Below, in pieces: positions 19,440 to 27,246 of a stretch of DNA of 64,000 nucleotides; within the stretch, counting starts at the first letter, position 1; every line of letters begins with the position of its first letter. A program made the translations under genes and the position numbers. Below the pieces are notes generated by a model. It saw only the letters and a program-made list of their open reading frames with translations. It did not search any database and had not been told where the DNA came from. The stretch is from Bradyrhizobium jicamae (GTDB lineage Bacteria > Pseudomonadota > Alphaproteobacteria > Rhizobiales > Xanthobacteraceae), in assembly GCF_018130695.1 (NCBI RefSeq), contig NZ_JAFCJX010000022.1, positions 62,001 through 126,000 of the forward strand, in the 5' to 3' direction.

Positions 19440-22052
19440 ATGAACACGGATTTCAACCGCGTCATTCGAAAGTACCGTAGACTTGTAGGGTGGGCAAAGC
19501 GACTTGTCCGCCGAAGCCTCGGCGAAGGCGGAAGCGTGCCCACCATCACGAGCACGACACTTGACGGTGGGCACGGCGCGAAGACGCGCCTTTGCCCACC
19601 CTACAAATCTTCTCCCATCATCGCACTTCGCAGCTTGACCCGACTGGTCGGGGCTACGCTCTGCGCAGCGCTGCTCGCATCGCCAGCCATCGCGCGCGAC
19701 AAGGACAACGCCCTCGTCGCCGCCCGCCAGACCAGGTCCGACGTCGCCGGGCTGAAGGCACCGGCGCAGATCCTGGTCGATGTCTGGGGCATCCCGCACA
19801 TCTATGCCGGCAACGAGCACGACCTGTTCTTCCTGCAAGGCTTCAACGCCGCGCGCGATCGGCTCTGGCAGATCGATCTCTGGCGCAAGCGCGGGCTCGG
19901 TCTGCTGGCGAAGGATTTTGGTCCCGCCTATGCCGCGCAGGACAAGGCGCTGCGGCTGTTCCTCTATCGCGGCGACATGACCGCGGAATGGGCTGCCTAC
20001 GGCCCGAAGGCGAAGACCTATGCGGAGGCATTCGTCGCCGGCGTCAATTCCTATGTCGGCGATGTCAAGGCAGGCAAGCGCCCGCTGCCGATCGAATTCC
20101 GCATTGCCGGCACCATGCCCGACCTGTGGTCGGCGGACGACGTCGTGCGCATCCGGAGCCACGGCCTCACCCGCAACGTCGCCTCCGAGGTGAAGCGCTC
20201 GCTGGTCGCCTGCGCCGCCGGCCTCGATGCGGATCGATTCCGCGTCAAGCTCGAGCCGGCCTGGACCACGAAAATCCCTGATGGACTCGATCCTTGCAGC
20301 GTGCCCAAGGCCGTGCTCGCGGCCTACGATCTCGCCACCCGCCCGGTCGCCTTCGCCAGGCCGAAGGACCAGAAGGCCGCGCTGGCGCATGATCCCGACA
20401 AATTCCTCACCGAGGCCGATCAGCAGCGCGACACCATCGGCTCCAACAATTGGGTGATCGCCGCTTCGCGCACCGCGACGGGCCGGCCGATCCTCGCCAA
20501 CGATCCGCATCGCGAGCACAGTGTGCCGTCGCTGCGCTACATCGTCGGGCTGAATGCGCCCGGCCTATCCGTGATCGGCGCCGGCGAGCCGGCGCTGCCG
20601 GGCATCTCGATCGGCCACAACGACACCATCGCCTTCGGCCTCACCATCTTCAACGTCGACCAGGAAGATCTCTACGTCTACGAGCTCAACCCCGCCAATC
20701 CGAACCAGTATCGCTACGGCTCCGGCTGGGAGGACATGCGAATCGTCAAGGAAAAGGAGGAGGTGAAGGGCGAGGCGGCCAGAGACCTCGAGCTGAAGTT
20801 CACCCGCCACGGTCCGGTGATCTATGTCGACGAGGAGAACAAGCGTGCGTTTGCCGTGCGCTCGATCTGGTTCGAGCCGGGCACCTCGGCCTATTTCGGC
20901 TCGTCGGACTACATGACCGCAAAGGACTGGACCGGCTTCCTCGCCGCGATGCGCCGCTGGGGCGCGCCGTCGGAGAACCAGGTCTATGCCGACACGCGCG
21001 GCAACATCGGCTGGGTCGCCGCCGGCAAGACGCCGCGCCGCACCGGCTATGACGGCCTGATGCCGGTGCCCGGCGACGGCCGCTACGAGTGGAACGGCTT
21101 TCTCACGCTCGACGAACTGCCAAAGGCCTATCAGCCGAAGCAGGGCTGGTTCGCCACCGCCAACCACATGAACCTGCCGGAGGGCTATCCCGTCGCCGAG
21201 CGCAAGGTCGGCTTCGAATGGGCCGACAGCGCGCGCTGGCAGCGCATCGCCGAGGTCCTGGAGAAGAACAGCAAGGTGACGCTCGCCGACGCGATGGACC
21301 TGCAGAACGACGACACGGCGATGATCGCGCGCCGCCTCGTCGCACTGCTCAAGCCGCTGTCGTCTGACGATGCCAACACGAAGAAAGGCCTCGATCTGCT
21401 GAAGGCCTGGGACGCGCGCGACACCGCCGACAGCGCGGCGGCCGCGGTCTACGAGGTCTGGATCTCCAACCATCTCGGCCGCGTGCTGCTGAAGACCACG
21501 GCGCCGAAGGCGGCGGACCTGATCGCGCCGGAGGCCTCCAGCATCTCCGCCATAACAGCCTATCTCGAAAAGCCCGACGCTGCATTGAGCGCCGACGCGC
21601 GCGACCGCGTGCTGCGCGACAGCCTCGGCGAAGCCACAGCCGACGTCGCCGAGAAGCTCGGCGCGGATAGCTCGACGTGGCGCTGGGGCCGTCTCCACGT
21701 CGCAAAGTTCGATCACGCGCTGATGCCGCTCGCCGACAAGGCCACGGCGGCACAGATGTCGGTCGGCCCGCTCGCCTATGGCGGTGCCGCCAACGTGCCG
21801 CGCGCCGCCACCTATCGCCGCTCGGACTATCAGCTCACATCCGGCGCCTCGTTCCGCATGGTGCTCGACGTCGGCAACTGGGACGCCAGCCGCACCATCA
21901 ACACGCCCGGCCAATCCGGCGATCCCTTCAACGCCCACTACCGCGACCTCGCGCCGCTGTGGGCCACGGGCCAGTATGTGCCGTTGCTGTACAGCAGGCC
22001 AGCGGTGGAGGCGGCAACCGCGGAAGCGATCTCGCTGACGCCACGGCGGTGA
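19440..22052 (+). CDS. Penicillin acylase family (Ntn-hydrolase) protein with a repeat inside its N-terminal coding region
   Basis: This is an 870-residue precursor of a secreted amidohydrolase of the penicillin G acylase/AHL acylase family. Conserved blocks are VWGIPHIYAGNEHDLFFLQGFNAARDRLWQIDLWR in the alpha chain and IGSNNWVIAASRTATGRPILANDPH at the start of the beta chain, with the autocatalytic nucleophile S335. The gene starts at ATG 19440 behind GGGAGAAC. Residues of about 15-56 are encoded by a palindromic repeat (19483-19606) and precede the hydrophobic signal core LVGATLCAALLASPAIA. Start alternatives downstream of the repeat are only rare codons. The substrate could be beta-lactams, N-acyl-homoserine lactones or other acyl amides. 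Confidence 0.9.
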   Translation: MNTDFNRVIRKYRRLVGWAKRLVRRSLGEGGSVPTITSTTLDGGHGAKTRLCPPYKSSPIIALRSLTRLVGATLCAALLASPAIARDKDNALVAARQTRSDVAGLKAPAQILVDVWGIPHIYAGNEHDLFFLQGFNAARDRLWQIDLWRKRGLGLLAKDFGPAYAAQDKALRLFLYRGDMTAEWAAYGPKAKTYAEAFVAGVNSYVGDVKAGKRPLPIEFRIAGTMPDLWSADDVVRIRSHGLTRNVASEVKRSLVACAAGLDADRFRVKLEPAWTTKIPDGLDPCSVPKAVLAAYDLATRPVAFARPKDQKAALAHDPDKFLTEADQQRDTIGSNNWVIAASRTATGRPILANDPHREHSVPSLRYIVGLNAPGLSVIGAGEPALPGISIGHNDTIAFGLTIFNVDQEDLYVYELNPANPNQYRYGSGWEDMRIVKEKEEVKGEAARDLELKFTRHGPVIYVDEENKRAFAVRSIWFEPGTSAYFGSSDYMTAKDWTGFLAAMRRWGAPSENQVYADTRGNIGWVAAGKTPRRTGYDGLMPVPGDGRYEWNGFLTLDELPKAYQPKQGWFATANHMNLPEGYPVAERKVGFEWADSARWQRIAEVLEKNSKVTLADAMDLQNDDTAMIARRLVALLKPLSSDDANTKKGLDLLKAWDARDTADSAAAAVYEVWISNHLGRVLLKTTAPKAADLIAPEASSISAITAYLEKPDAALSADARDRVLRDSLGEATADVAEKLGADSSTWRWGRLHVAKFDHALMPLADKATAAQMSVGPLAYGGAANVPRAATYRRSDYQLTSGASFRMVLDVGNWDASRTINTPGQSGDPFNAHYRDLAPLWATGQYVPLLYSRPAVEAATAEAISLTPRR
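19483..19606. repeat. Palindromic repeat with TTGTAGGGTGGGCAAAG ends, lying inside a coding region
   Basis: The terminal arms 19483-19499 and 19590-19606 are exact 17-bp reverse complements. A second inverted pair (AAGCGTGCCCACC, 19530-19542; GGTGGGCACGGCG, 19567-19579) lies inside. It sits in the 5' part of the acylase gene and is read through in frame. The TAGGGTGGGCAAAG end is, from memory, a common Bradyrhizobium repeat motif. Confidence 0.85.
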
Positions 22053-22068
22053 GGCGCCGCGAACTCCA

Positions 22069-22240
22069 CTTCACCTCGCCCCGCTTGCGGGGAGAGGTCG
22101 GATCGCATCGAAGATGCGATCCGGGTGAGGGGGTACAGGTCCATCGATAGACATCACTCGCGGAGAGAGCCCCTCACCCCAACCCTCTCAGCGCGAGCTA
22201 TGCTCGTCGCGCCCCCGTGAAGAACGGGGAGAGGGGGGCG
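22069..22240. repeat. Long palindromic repeat, CACCTCGCCCCGC family, copy 3
   Basis: The left segment (22069-22145) carries CCCCGCTTGCGGGG, a GGATCGCATC/GATGCGATCC hairpin and GGGTGAGGGGGTACAGG. The right segment has GCCCCTCACCCC and ends in GAACGGGGAGAGG. It fills the acylase-acetyltransferase gap and belongs to the same family as 15405-15549 and 27247-27450. Confidence 0.82.
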
Positions 22241-22283
22241 CAGTCCCGTTTCGACCGCGAGTCTACTCCATTGAGAGGCCACC

Positions 22284-22901
22284 ATGATCCTCCCCGACGG
22301 CTACTACGATATCCCCGCCGGCAAGATCGCCGCCATCGTCACCCATCTCGAAATGACCGCCCGCCCGCCGCGCCGCGACGATCCGCCCGGCGATTGGCGC
22401 CTGCGCAAGGTCGACCACCCCGATCTCGCCTGGTACCGCGACCTCTACCGCCGCGTCGGCGAGGAGTGGCTGTGGTTCTCCCGCGCCCGCAAGAGCGACG
22501 CCGATCTCGCCGCGATCATCCATTCCCCCGGTGTCGAGGTCTACGCGCTGGTGATCGACGGCCGCGACGAAGGCCTGCTCGAACTCGACTTCCGCGAGCC
22601 CGGTCAATGCGAGCTCGGCTATTTCGGCGTCACCGCAAAGCTGATCGGCACCGGCGCCGCCCGCTATCTGATGAACCGCGCACTCGAGATCGCCTGGTCG
22701 CGCGAGGTGACGCGCGTCTGGGTGCACACCTGCACCTTCGACCATCCCTCGGCCGTGGCGTTCTACCAGCGCTCCGGCTTCAGCGCGTTCCGTCGGCAGG
22801 TGGAGGTGGCGGATGATCCACGGCTAGATGGGACGGCACCGCGCGATGCGGCAAAGCATGTGTCGGTGATTGAGTGGCAGGCCGCCGCAACGTATCGCTG
22901 A
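22284..22901 (+). CDS. GNAT-family N-acetyltransferase
   Basis: This is a cytoplasmic 205-residue protein. The acetyl-CoA binding region is visible as CELGYFGVTAKLIGTGAARYLMNRALEIAWSREVTRVWVHTCTFDHPSAVAFYQRSGFSAFRR, where the YFGV..G.G..R.L, N/D-H-x-A and FYQRSGF pattern is diagnostic of the fold. About 100 residues precede it, more than the minimal domain. GAGAGG lies just upstream of the ATG. The acceptor substrate cannot be told. The gene ends 9 bp before the convergent AT-richer gene at 22911, which is the left edge of an apparently acquired segment. Confidence 0.9.
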   Translation: MILPDGYYDIPAGKIAAIVTHLEMTARPPRRDDPPGDWRLRKVDHPDLAWYRDLYRRVGEEWLWFSRARKSDADLAAIIHSPGVEVYALVIDGRDEGLLELDFREPGQCELGYFGVTAKLIGTGAARYLMNRALEIAWSREVTRVWVHTCTFDHPSAVAFYQRSGFSAFRRQVEVADDPRLDGTAPRDAAKHVSVIEWQAAATYR

Positions 22902-22910
22902 AATGCTCAG

Positions 22911-23624
22911 TCAGAACTTGATGCCAACGGTCCAAAACCCATACCGGTTTCCGGGCGTCTTATGTCGAACATTCTGGATCGCAACATCAACTAAATCGGA
23001 CGCTTTTGGTGCTCCCGGTAAGTGTCCCGTATGGTCTAGAATCAACTCTGCTACAGCTTGCTTGATAAACACAAAGATTTTGTGCATCTCGTCATGATCG
23101 GGGCTGATAGGAGCATTTGGAGCAAAAAGGATGGCCATTCGCTTCAGTTTCTTATGGTCAGTCAGCGATATGATCCCTTGGTTATGAACGATCGAATTAC
23201 GTAAGATGCGCAAGTCCCCAAGCGCGTCTACTTTCACGTCATTTGCCGTGACCCCTCTTATCGCAGCAATCTGTGGTCGGATGTCTTCGTCCCATCGAGT
23301 GAAGAGAAAGACTATTATTGACCAACAGATTTGCTGTTCATTGAAGCCCGCTTCCGCGTTTGCGGCAATAAAGTCTTCCGAGCGTGTGATCCGATGGTGC
23401 AGAATATCGGGAGATTTAGGATCCTCGACGCTGCTCCAAACAATTACTGGCTGGCCATCTTCTATGCGACGCGAAGTAGGACGTCGAACCCGCGGAATCT
23501 GTCGTTCAATCCTCGCCTTGTTGCCACTGAAGCCGGATAAACAGTCGCAGTAAACTCCGACTTGCCGATTGATAAAATCGATGAAGCCGCGGAGAACGTC
23601 GAGCTCTTTTGATGCGTTGACCAT
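22911..23624 (-). CDS. HEPN-like protein of unknown function (second gene of an AT-richer two-gene island)
   Basis: This 237-residue protein has no signal peptide or membrane segment. Residues about 95-170 look helical and contain FLFTRWDEDIRPQIAAIRG followed by LGDLRILRNSIVHNQGII. R142-N-S-I-V-H147 fits the R-x4-6-H motif of HEPN ribonuclease domains found in toxins and abortive-infection proteins. The N-terminal 90 residues are basic and unassigned. The gene is plainly lower in GC than its surroundings. It lies 76 bp downstream of the DUF4238-like gene on the same strand, so the two are probably an operon. Catalytic activity is inference; no full-domain comparison could be run. Confidence 0.7.
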   Translation of the reverse strand: MVNASKELDVLRGFIDFINRQVGVYCDCLSGFSGNKARIERQIPRVRRPTSRRIEDGQPVIVWSSVEDPKSPDILHHRITRSEDFIAANAEAGFNEQQICWSIIVFLFTRWDEDIRPQIAAIRGVTANDVKVDALGDLRILRNSIVHNQGIISLTDHKKLKRMAILFAPNAPISPDHDEMHKIFVFIKQAVAELILDHTGHLPGAPKASDLVDVAIQNVRHKTPGNRYGFWTVGIKF

Positions 23625-23700
23625 CGCGAAATGGCTGGCTGGGTAGCTAAGATGTTGATACGAAAATCATTCGGAGAGGTCGTTAGGCGATTCGCATAAG

Positions 23701-24651
23701 TTACTCCCGATCTCGATCTCGATCGAATTGTATCTCCATTCTCCCATCTACGAACCTGTGGCCAAATGATTTGGGAGGAGGGAGCCCGAAGTGCTTTTTG
23801 ATAAAATCGATTGGCGGAGTAGTTCGCGAGAACACAAATCGTTCGGCTTGACCAACAGCGATACGGTTAAATCTAGCAACTCCACGAGAATTTACCCGAG
23901 CCAGAATTGCACGATTCGTACTTGAAATACGAGGTGCGGGCAGTGCGGCGACTGCTAGGTCGGGCGTCAGCGGGGCGTACACATCGAATGGGACTGGTCC
24001 AGCGTCCCAAGGCTCTTCTGGCGACACTCCGGCGTCAGAGAATAGAAACTCGTTTGGTGATTCTCGCTTGATGAAGAAGATCTCCGAACGAAGTATTACC
24101 TGACAATAGAGGTCGAACGTCCTAAGCATATTATCTAGGGCAATTGTTTTCACGAGATTGCCATTCGATATCAAGTCGCCTCCGAGGAGGTTTGTGCCAC
24201 TCATTGAATGGTAATCCTGAATCCGCTTCAGGTATCGCGGATTCCTAACGATGAGTGCAGCGATGTATCTGGATAGAGACGATCGATGTTCCTGCGGCAA
24301 CGCGATAGTCTCAGTGTAATCCCTGACGATGAAGCCCACATGTTCGGTGGTCCTTCTCTTCTCTGGATCGCCTTTGAATGGCTTCCTTGATAGACTTGGA
24401 ATTGTCGAAACGTAATCGAGAGTTTTCGCGAAGGGGGCTTCAATCTCGACGGAAAACCAGCGCTCGATGGTAAGATCCTTCGAGCCAGTTAAATCGTAGC
24501 GAGTATACAGATCGCCTTCCAAGCCAATATTGGCTGGGCTACTTGTAAAAGAAGTCCCATCCGACCGAACAGCATGGATTGTGCCGTTGCTATTGGTCCA
24601 ATGTCGGGATTGTAGCTGTGGCCACCAGTGGTGGCGCTTGGGTCCGCTCAT
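23701..24651 (-). CDS. DUF4238-like protein of unknown function (first gene of the AT-richer island)
   Basis: This is a soluble 316-residue protein. The start MSGPKRHHWWPQLQSRHWTNSNGTIHAV and SPANIGLEGDLYTRYD resemble the N-terminus of DUF4238 proteins (HH-x2-P, then N-I-x-x-E-x-D-x-Y). Later blocks FLFSDAGVSPEEP, VYAPLTPDLAVAALP and AVGQAERFVFSRT fit the family's SD-x-P, PLTP and terminal strand pattern. The family has no settled biochemical role that I know of. The start has AAGGAAG 10 bp upstream. Codon use is AT-richer than that of the genes on both sides, for example 25 of 60 G+C at 24121-24180. It is likely cotranscribed with the HEPN-like gene. Confidence 0.72.
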   Translation of the reverse strand: MSGPKRHHWWPQLQSRHWTNSNGTIHAVRSDGTSFTSSPANIGLEGDLYTRYDLTGSKDLTIERWFSVEIEAPFAKTLDYVSTIPSLSRKPFKGDPEKRRTTEHVGFIVRDYTETIALPQEHRSSLSRYIAALIVRNPRYLKRIQDYHSMSGTNLLGGDLISNGNLVKTIALDNMLRTFDLYCQVILRSEIFFIKRESPNEFLFSDAGVSPEEPWDAGPVPFDVYAPLTPDLAVAALPAPRISSTNRAILARVNSRGVARFNRIAVGQAERFVFSRTTPPIDFIKKHFGLPPPKSFGHRFVDGRMEIQFDRDRDRE

Positions 24652-24701
24652 TCAACCATAACTTCCTTAGGACGCGGATTAGAGCAGGGTACCACGGTAA
24701 C

Positions 24702-25118
24702 TCAAAACACCTTCTGCTCCGCCCGCGACAGCGAAAACCCGTGCTGCATGGCGTTGAAGCACGTCAGCCCGGTCTGCTCTGAGCGACACGTAAACCCGCC
24801 GCGCTGCCAGACCTCGCCATAGGCGAGCAGCGGCAGGCGGGAGTCCATCACCGTGTCGCCGTGGCAGATGCGCCCCGCGCTGCCCTTCGCCGTCATCTCG
24901 AAGGCGTGGCCCCAGTCGAGGTCGCAGTCGGCGGGGCGGCGCGGCTGGGTGTCCATGTTGGCGATGTCGCAACGGAGCGCGGGCCGGTTGTCGTCGGTGA
25001 AGAACTGGCAGGCGATGTTTTTCGACGGCGTCTGGAAGCCGACGAGGCCGTCCTGAGCCTGCGCGCTGGCGGCAAGCGGCAGCAGGGCTAGCAGAATGAC
25101 TGGCAGGCAATGCTTCAT
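24702..25118 (-). CDS. Small secreted protein, DUF6636-like
   Basis: This 138-residue protein has a clear Sec signal (MKHCLPVILLALLPLAASAQAQ). The mature part starts DGLVGFQTPSKNIACQFF and has cysteines in IACQ, LRCD, ADCD, RICHG, FTCRS and LTCF, an even number that suggests disulfides in the periplasm. The F-x-TPS-x-NI-x-C motif and the closing pattern GLTCFNAMQHGFSLSRAEQKVF are those of the DUF6636 group, whose function is not known. The gene is GC-rich like the chromosome and marks the right edge of the AT-richer island, whose first gene starts 50 bp away. Confidence 0.8.
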   Translation of the reverse strand: MKHCLPVILLALLPLAASAQAQDGLVGFQTPSKNIACQFFTDDNRPALRCDIANMDTQPRRPADCDLDWGHAFEMTAKGSAGRICHGDTVMDSRLPLLAYGEVWQRGGFTCRSEQTGLTCFNAMQHGFSLSRAEQKVF

Positions 25119-25262
25119 CGGAATGACTCATCTTGTTGCAATGCGGCGCAGCCTATCTAGGATGGTGCAAAGCGCAACCCATGGCCGAGTGTCTCCGTGC
25201 TCCCCGCAAATCCCCTTGCGAGGCAACGGATCACTGCGGCCTGACCGATGATGAGATGACCC

Positions 25263-25889
25263 ATGTTCCTGATCGGCCAATACGACTCGCCCTTCGTCCG
25301 CCGCACCGCGATCGCGCTGCGGCTGTACGGAATTGCCTTCGAGCACAAGCCGTGGTCGACGTTCGGCGATGCCGAGACCATCGCGCCCTACAACCCGCTG
25401 CGGCGGGTGCCGACCTTGGTGCTAGATGACGGCGAGGCGCTGATCGAGAGCACGGCGATCCTGGATTATCTCGACGAGCTGGTCGGGCCGGAGAAGGCGA
25501 TGATCGCGCGCGCGGGCGCGGAGCGCCGCAAGCAGCTGCGCATCTGCTCGCTCGCCTCCGGGCTTGGCGACAAGGCGGTGAGCCTGGTCTATGAGCGCGT
25601 GCTGCGGAAAGAACAGCTCAAGCTGTGGGTCGAGCGATGCGAGGCGCAGATCGGCGGCGTGCTCTCCGTGCTTGAGCAGGAGCGCGCGGCGGTGAAGACG
25701 CCGTACTGGTTCGGCACCGCCATCGGCCACGCCGACATCGCGGTCGCCTGCGTGCTGCGCTTCACCGGCGAGGCGCATCCCGCATTGTTCGACGATCGCT
25801 ATCCAGCGCTGCAGGCGCATGCGGCGAAGTGCGAAGCGCTGGCGCCGTTCAAGGAGATCGTGCAGCCGCTGGCGCCGCCGAGCGGTTAG
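25263..25889 (+). CDS. Glutathione S-transferase family protein
   Basis: This 208-residue cytoplasmic protein has an N-terminal thioredoxin-like domain, MFLIGQYDSPFVRRTAIALRLYGIAFEHKPW, where the S-P-F-V-R-R helix start is the usual position of the catalytic serine. RRVPTLVLDDGEALIESTAILDYLDELVG carries the cis-proline and the glutathione gamma-glutamyl contact (ES). An all-helical C-domain follows, including GHADIAVACVLRF. It resembles the small GSTs widespread in Rhizobiales. The substrate is unknown. It is a single gene; its neighbours do not suggest a pathway. Confidence 0.92.
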   Translation: MFLIGQYDSPFVRRTAIALRLYGIAFEHKPWSTFGDAETIAPYNPLRRVPTLVLDDGEALIESTAILDYLDELVGPEKAMIARAGAERRKQLRICSLASGLGDKAVSLVYERVLRKEQLKLWVERCEAQIGGVLSVLEQERAAVKTPYWFGTAIGHADIAVACVLRFTGEAHPALFDDRYPALQAHAAKCEALAPFKEIVQPLAPPSG

Positions 25890-25891
25890 AT

Positions 25892-25976
25892 CGTAGCCCG
25901 GATGAGCGAAGCGACATCCGGGAGACCCTCTGCGGATGGGACGGTGCCGGATATCGCTTCGCTCATCTGAGCTACG
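25892..25976. repeat. Palindromic repeat, CGTAGCCCGGATGAGCGAAG family
   Basis: The arms 25892-25921 and 25948-25976 are near reverse complements, with GTAGCCCGGATGAGCGAAGC on one side and GCTTCGCTCAT-CTGAGCTAC on the other. It starts directly behind the glutathione S-transferase stop codon and could act as its transcript end. Confidence 0.82.
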
Positions 25977-25980
25977 GGCC

Positions 25981-26500
25981 TGTGACAAATTCGACACGAC
26001 GGGCAAATCAGCGAGAGCGCGAAAAACCTGTCAAGTGACTCCTTCAAAAATATTCCTATTTACTGGAAGTTCTGAATATGCTAATAATGACGCATCCCGC
26101 CCTCTGAGGGGCGTTGCGCAATGTCACGAACGCGGGTCGGGATGCGGTGGACGCCGAACGTGCGATAGATGTGCGCATGCAAGGCGTACGGCGAAGTCGT
26201 GTGGGCTTGCCGCCCCGATGCTGGTGGCAAGTCCGCGAGAGGTCCAAAGCCGATCGCGGATGATGGTGGCACAAAAGCAGAGTCTCACCAGGGCGAGCAC
26301 GTATAAGCCGTAAAACCATCGCGCAGGGAAGGCCGGCGTGCCTCCGCTGCTCTGTATGCCCGTGTGCGCCACTTTCTATCCCATTGCGCACGGGACCTCG
26401 GGTGCAGCGTGCACCCGGCTTTCCCTGCGCCCTCACTCAAGAGAGAGGGCGGAACGAACGGAAAAACTCGGGCAAATCATGTCGCGAGACCGCGGACCTA
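25981..26500. repeat. Degenerate long interspersed repeat without a convincing gene
   Basis: This stretch of about 520 bp starts around GACACGACGGGCAAATCAG and includes an AT-rich part (26035-26085). It then has GCATCCCGCCCTCTGAGGGG with GTCACGAACGCGGGTCGGGA, and further on CATCGCGCAGGGAAGGCCGG and GGCTTTCCCTGCGCCCTC, followed by GTCGCGAGACCG. I recognise this order of blocks as a repeat found many times in Bradyrhizobium chromosomes, often with a spurious short reading frame. CGCAGGGAAGGCCGG and the later GGCTTTCCCTGCG are inverted partners. No protein-coding signal is convincing in either strand. Confidence 0.75.
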
Positions 26501-26569
26501 CACCCTCGTCGCTGTTTGATATGTGAATCGGTGCCTTCGCCAGGACGACGATGTTGAGCAAGCCTTGGG

Positions 26570-27229
26570 CTACTTCGCCCGCATCGCTTCCGGCGTATCC
26601 GGCTGCGCGGTGGGACTCGCCTTCGCAAACGCCGGCAGCGCCATTGCGGTCTCGTGAATGCGCTTCACGGTCGGCCAGGGCGACAGATTGATCTGCTGGT
26701 TGATGGCAAAGGAGACGTGGCCGACCAGGCAGATGTCGGCCATGGTGGGCGCATCGCCGTGGCAGAACTGGCCAGTCGCCTTGTGGCCGGCGAGATGGCC
26801 TTCGAGCGCGGCCAGCGTTTCGATCGTCCAGTGCCGCCGCCAGGCATTTAGCTGGCTGTCGCGCAAATCCAGTTCACGGTCGAGATAGCGCCGCACCCGC
26901 GGCGTGACCAGCGGATGGCCCTCGCAGGCGACCATCAGCGCCAGCGCGCGCACGCGGGCACGGCCGAGCGCATCCGAGGGCAGCAACGGCGGGTTGGGAA
27001 AAGTTTCGTCGAGATAGTCGAGGATCGCCAGCGACTGCACCAGCACGGTGCCGTCATCAGTCACCAGCGCCGGCAGCGCCATCTGCGGATTGAGCTTGCG
27101 ATAGGCGTCGGCGCGCTGCGCGTCGGCATCGATGTCGACGAAGACCACTTCGGCCGGCACGTCTTTCAGGTTCAGCGCGATCCGCACCCGAAAGCTCGCC
27201 AGCGATCGCCAGAAGGAGAAGAATTTCAT
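26570..27229 (-). CDS. Glutathione S-transferase, zeta/maleylacetoacetate isomerase-like
   Basis: This 219-residue protein begins MKFFSFWRSLASFRVRIALNLKDVPAEVVFVDI. The S-x-x-S-x-R-V-R-I-A-L-N-L-K pattern is the zeta-class glutathione site. MALPALVTDDGTVLVQSLAILDYLDETFPNPPLLP follows, with cis-Pro and QS contacts, and then a helical domain with GDAPTMADICLVGHV. I start at 27229 because homology begins there; the open frame upstream runs into a palindromic repeat. It may isomerise maleylacetoacetate or maleylpyruvate, but no tyrosine- or gentisate-pathway genes adjoin it. Confidence 0.88.
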   Translation of the reverse strand: MKFFSFWRSLASFRVRIALNLKDVPAEVVFVDIDADAQRADAYRKLNPQMALPALVTDDGTVLVQSLAILDYLDETFPNPPLLPSDALGRARVRALALMVACEGHPLVTPRVRRYLDRELDLRDSQLNAWRRHWTIETLAALEGHLAGHKATGQFCHGDAPTMADICLVGHVSFAINQQINLSPWPTVKRIHETAMALPAFAKASPTAQPDTPEAMRAK

Positions 27230-27246
27230 GGGGAGATTTCCGTTCT

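Noticed and set aside
19440..22052. Naming the acylase as a quorum-quenching AHL acylase or penicillin G acylase
   Set aside because: The shared Ntn-hydrolase motifs do not separate these activities, and the neighbours (glpK, GNAT) give no hint.
22902..24701. Transposase, integrase, tRNA or target-site duplication at the edges of the AT-rich island
   Set aside because: I compared both edges and found no direct repeat, tRNA or mobile-element gene, so the mode of acquisition is open.
26056..26436. Several short open frames in the 25.9-26.5 kb repeat region
   Set aside because: They overlap in different frames on both strands, lack ribosome sites and coincide with a known type of multi-copy repeat, so I treat them as non-coding.
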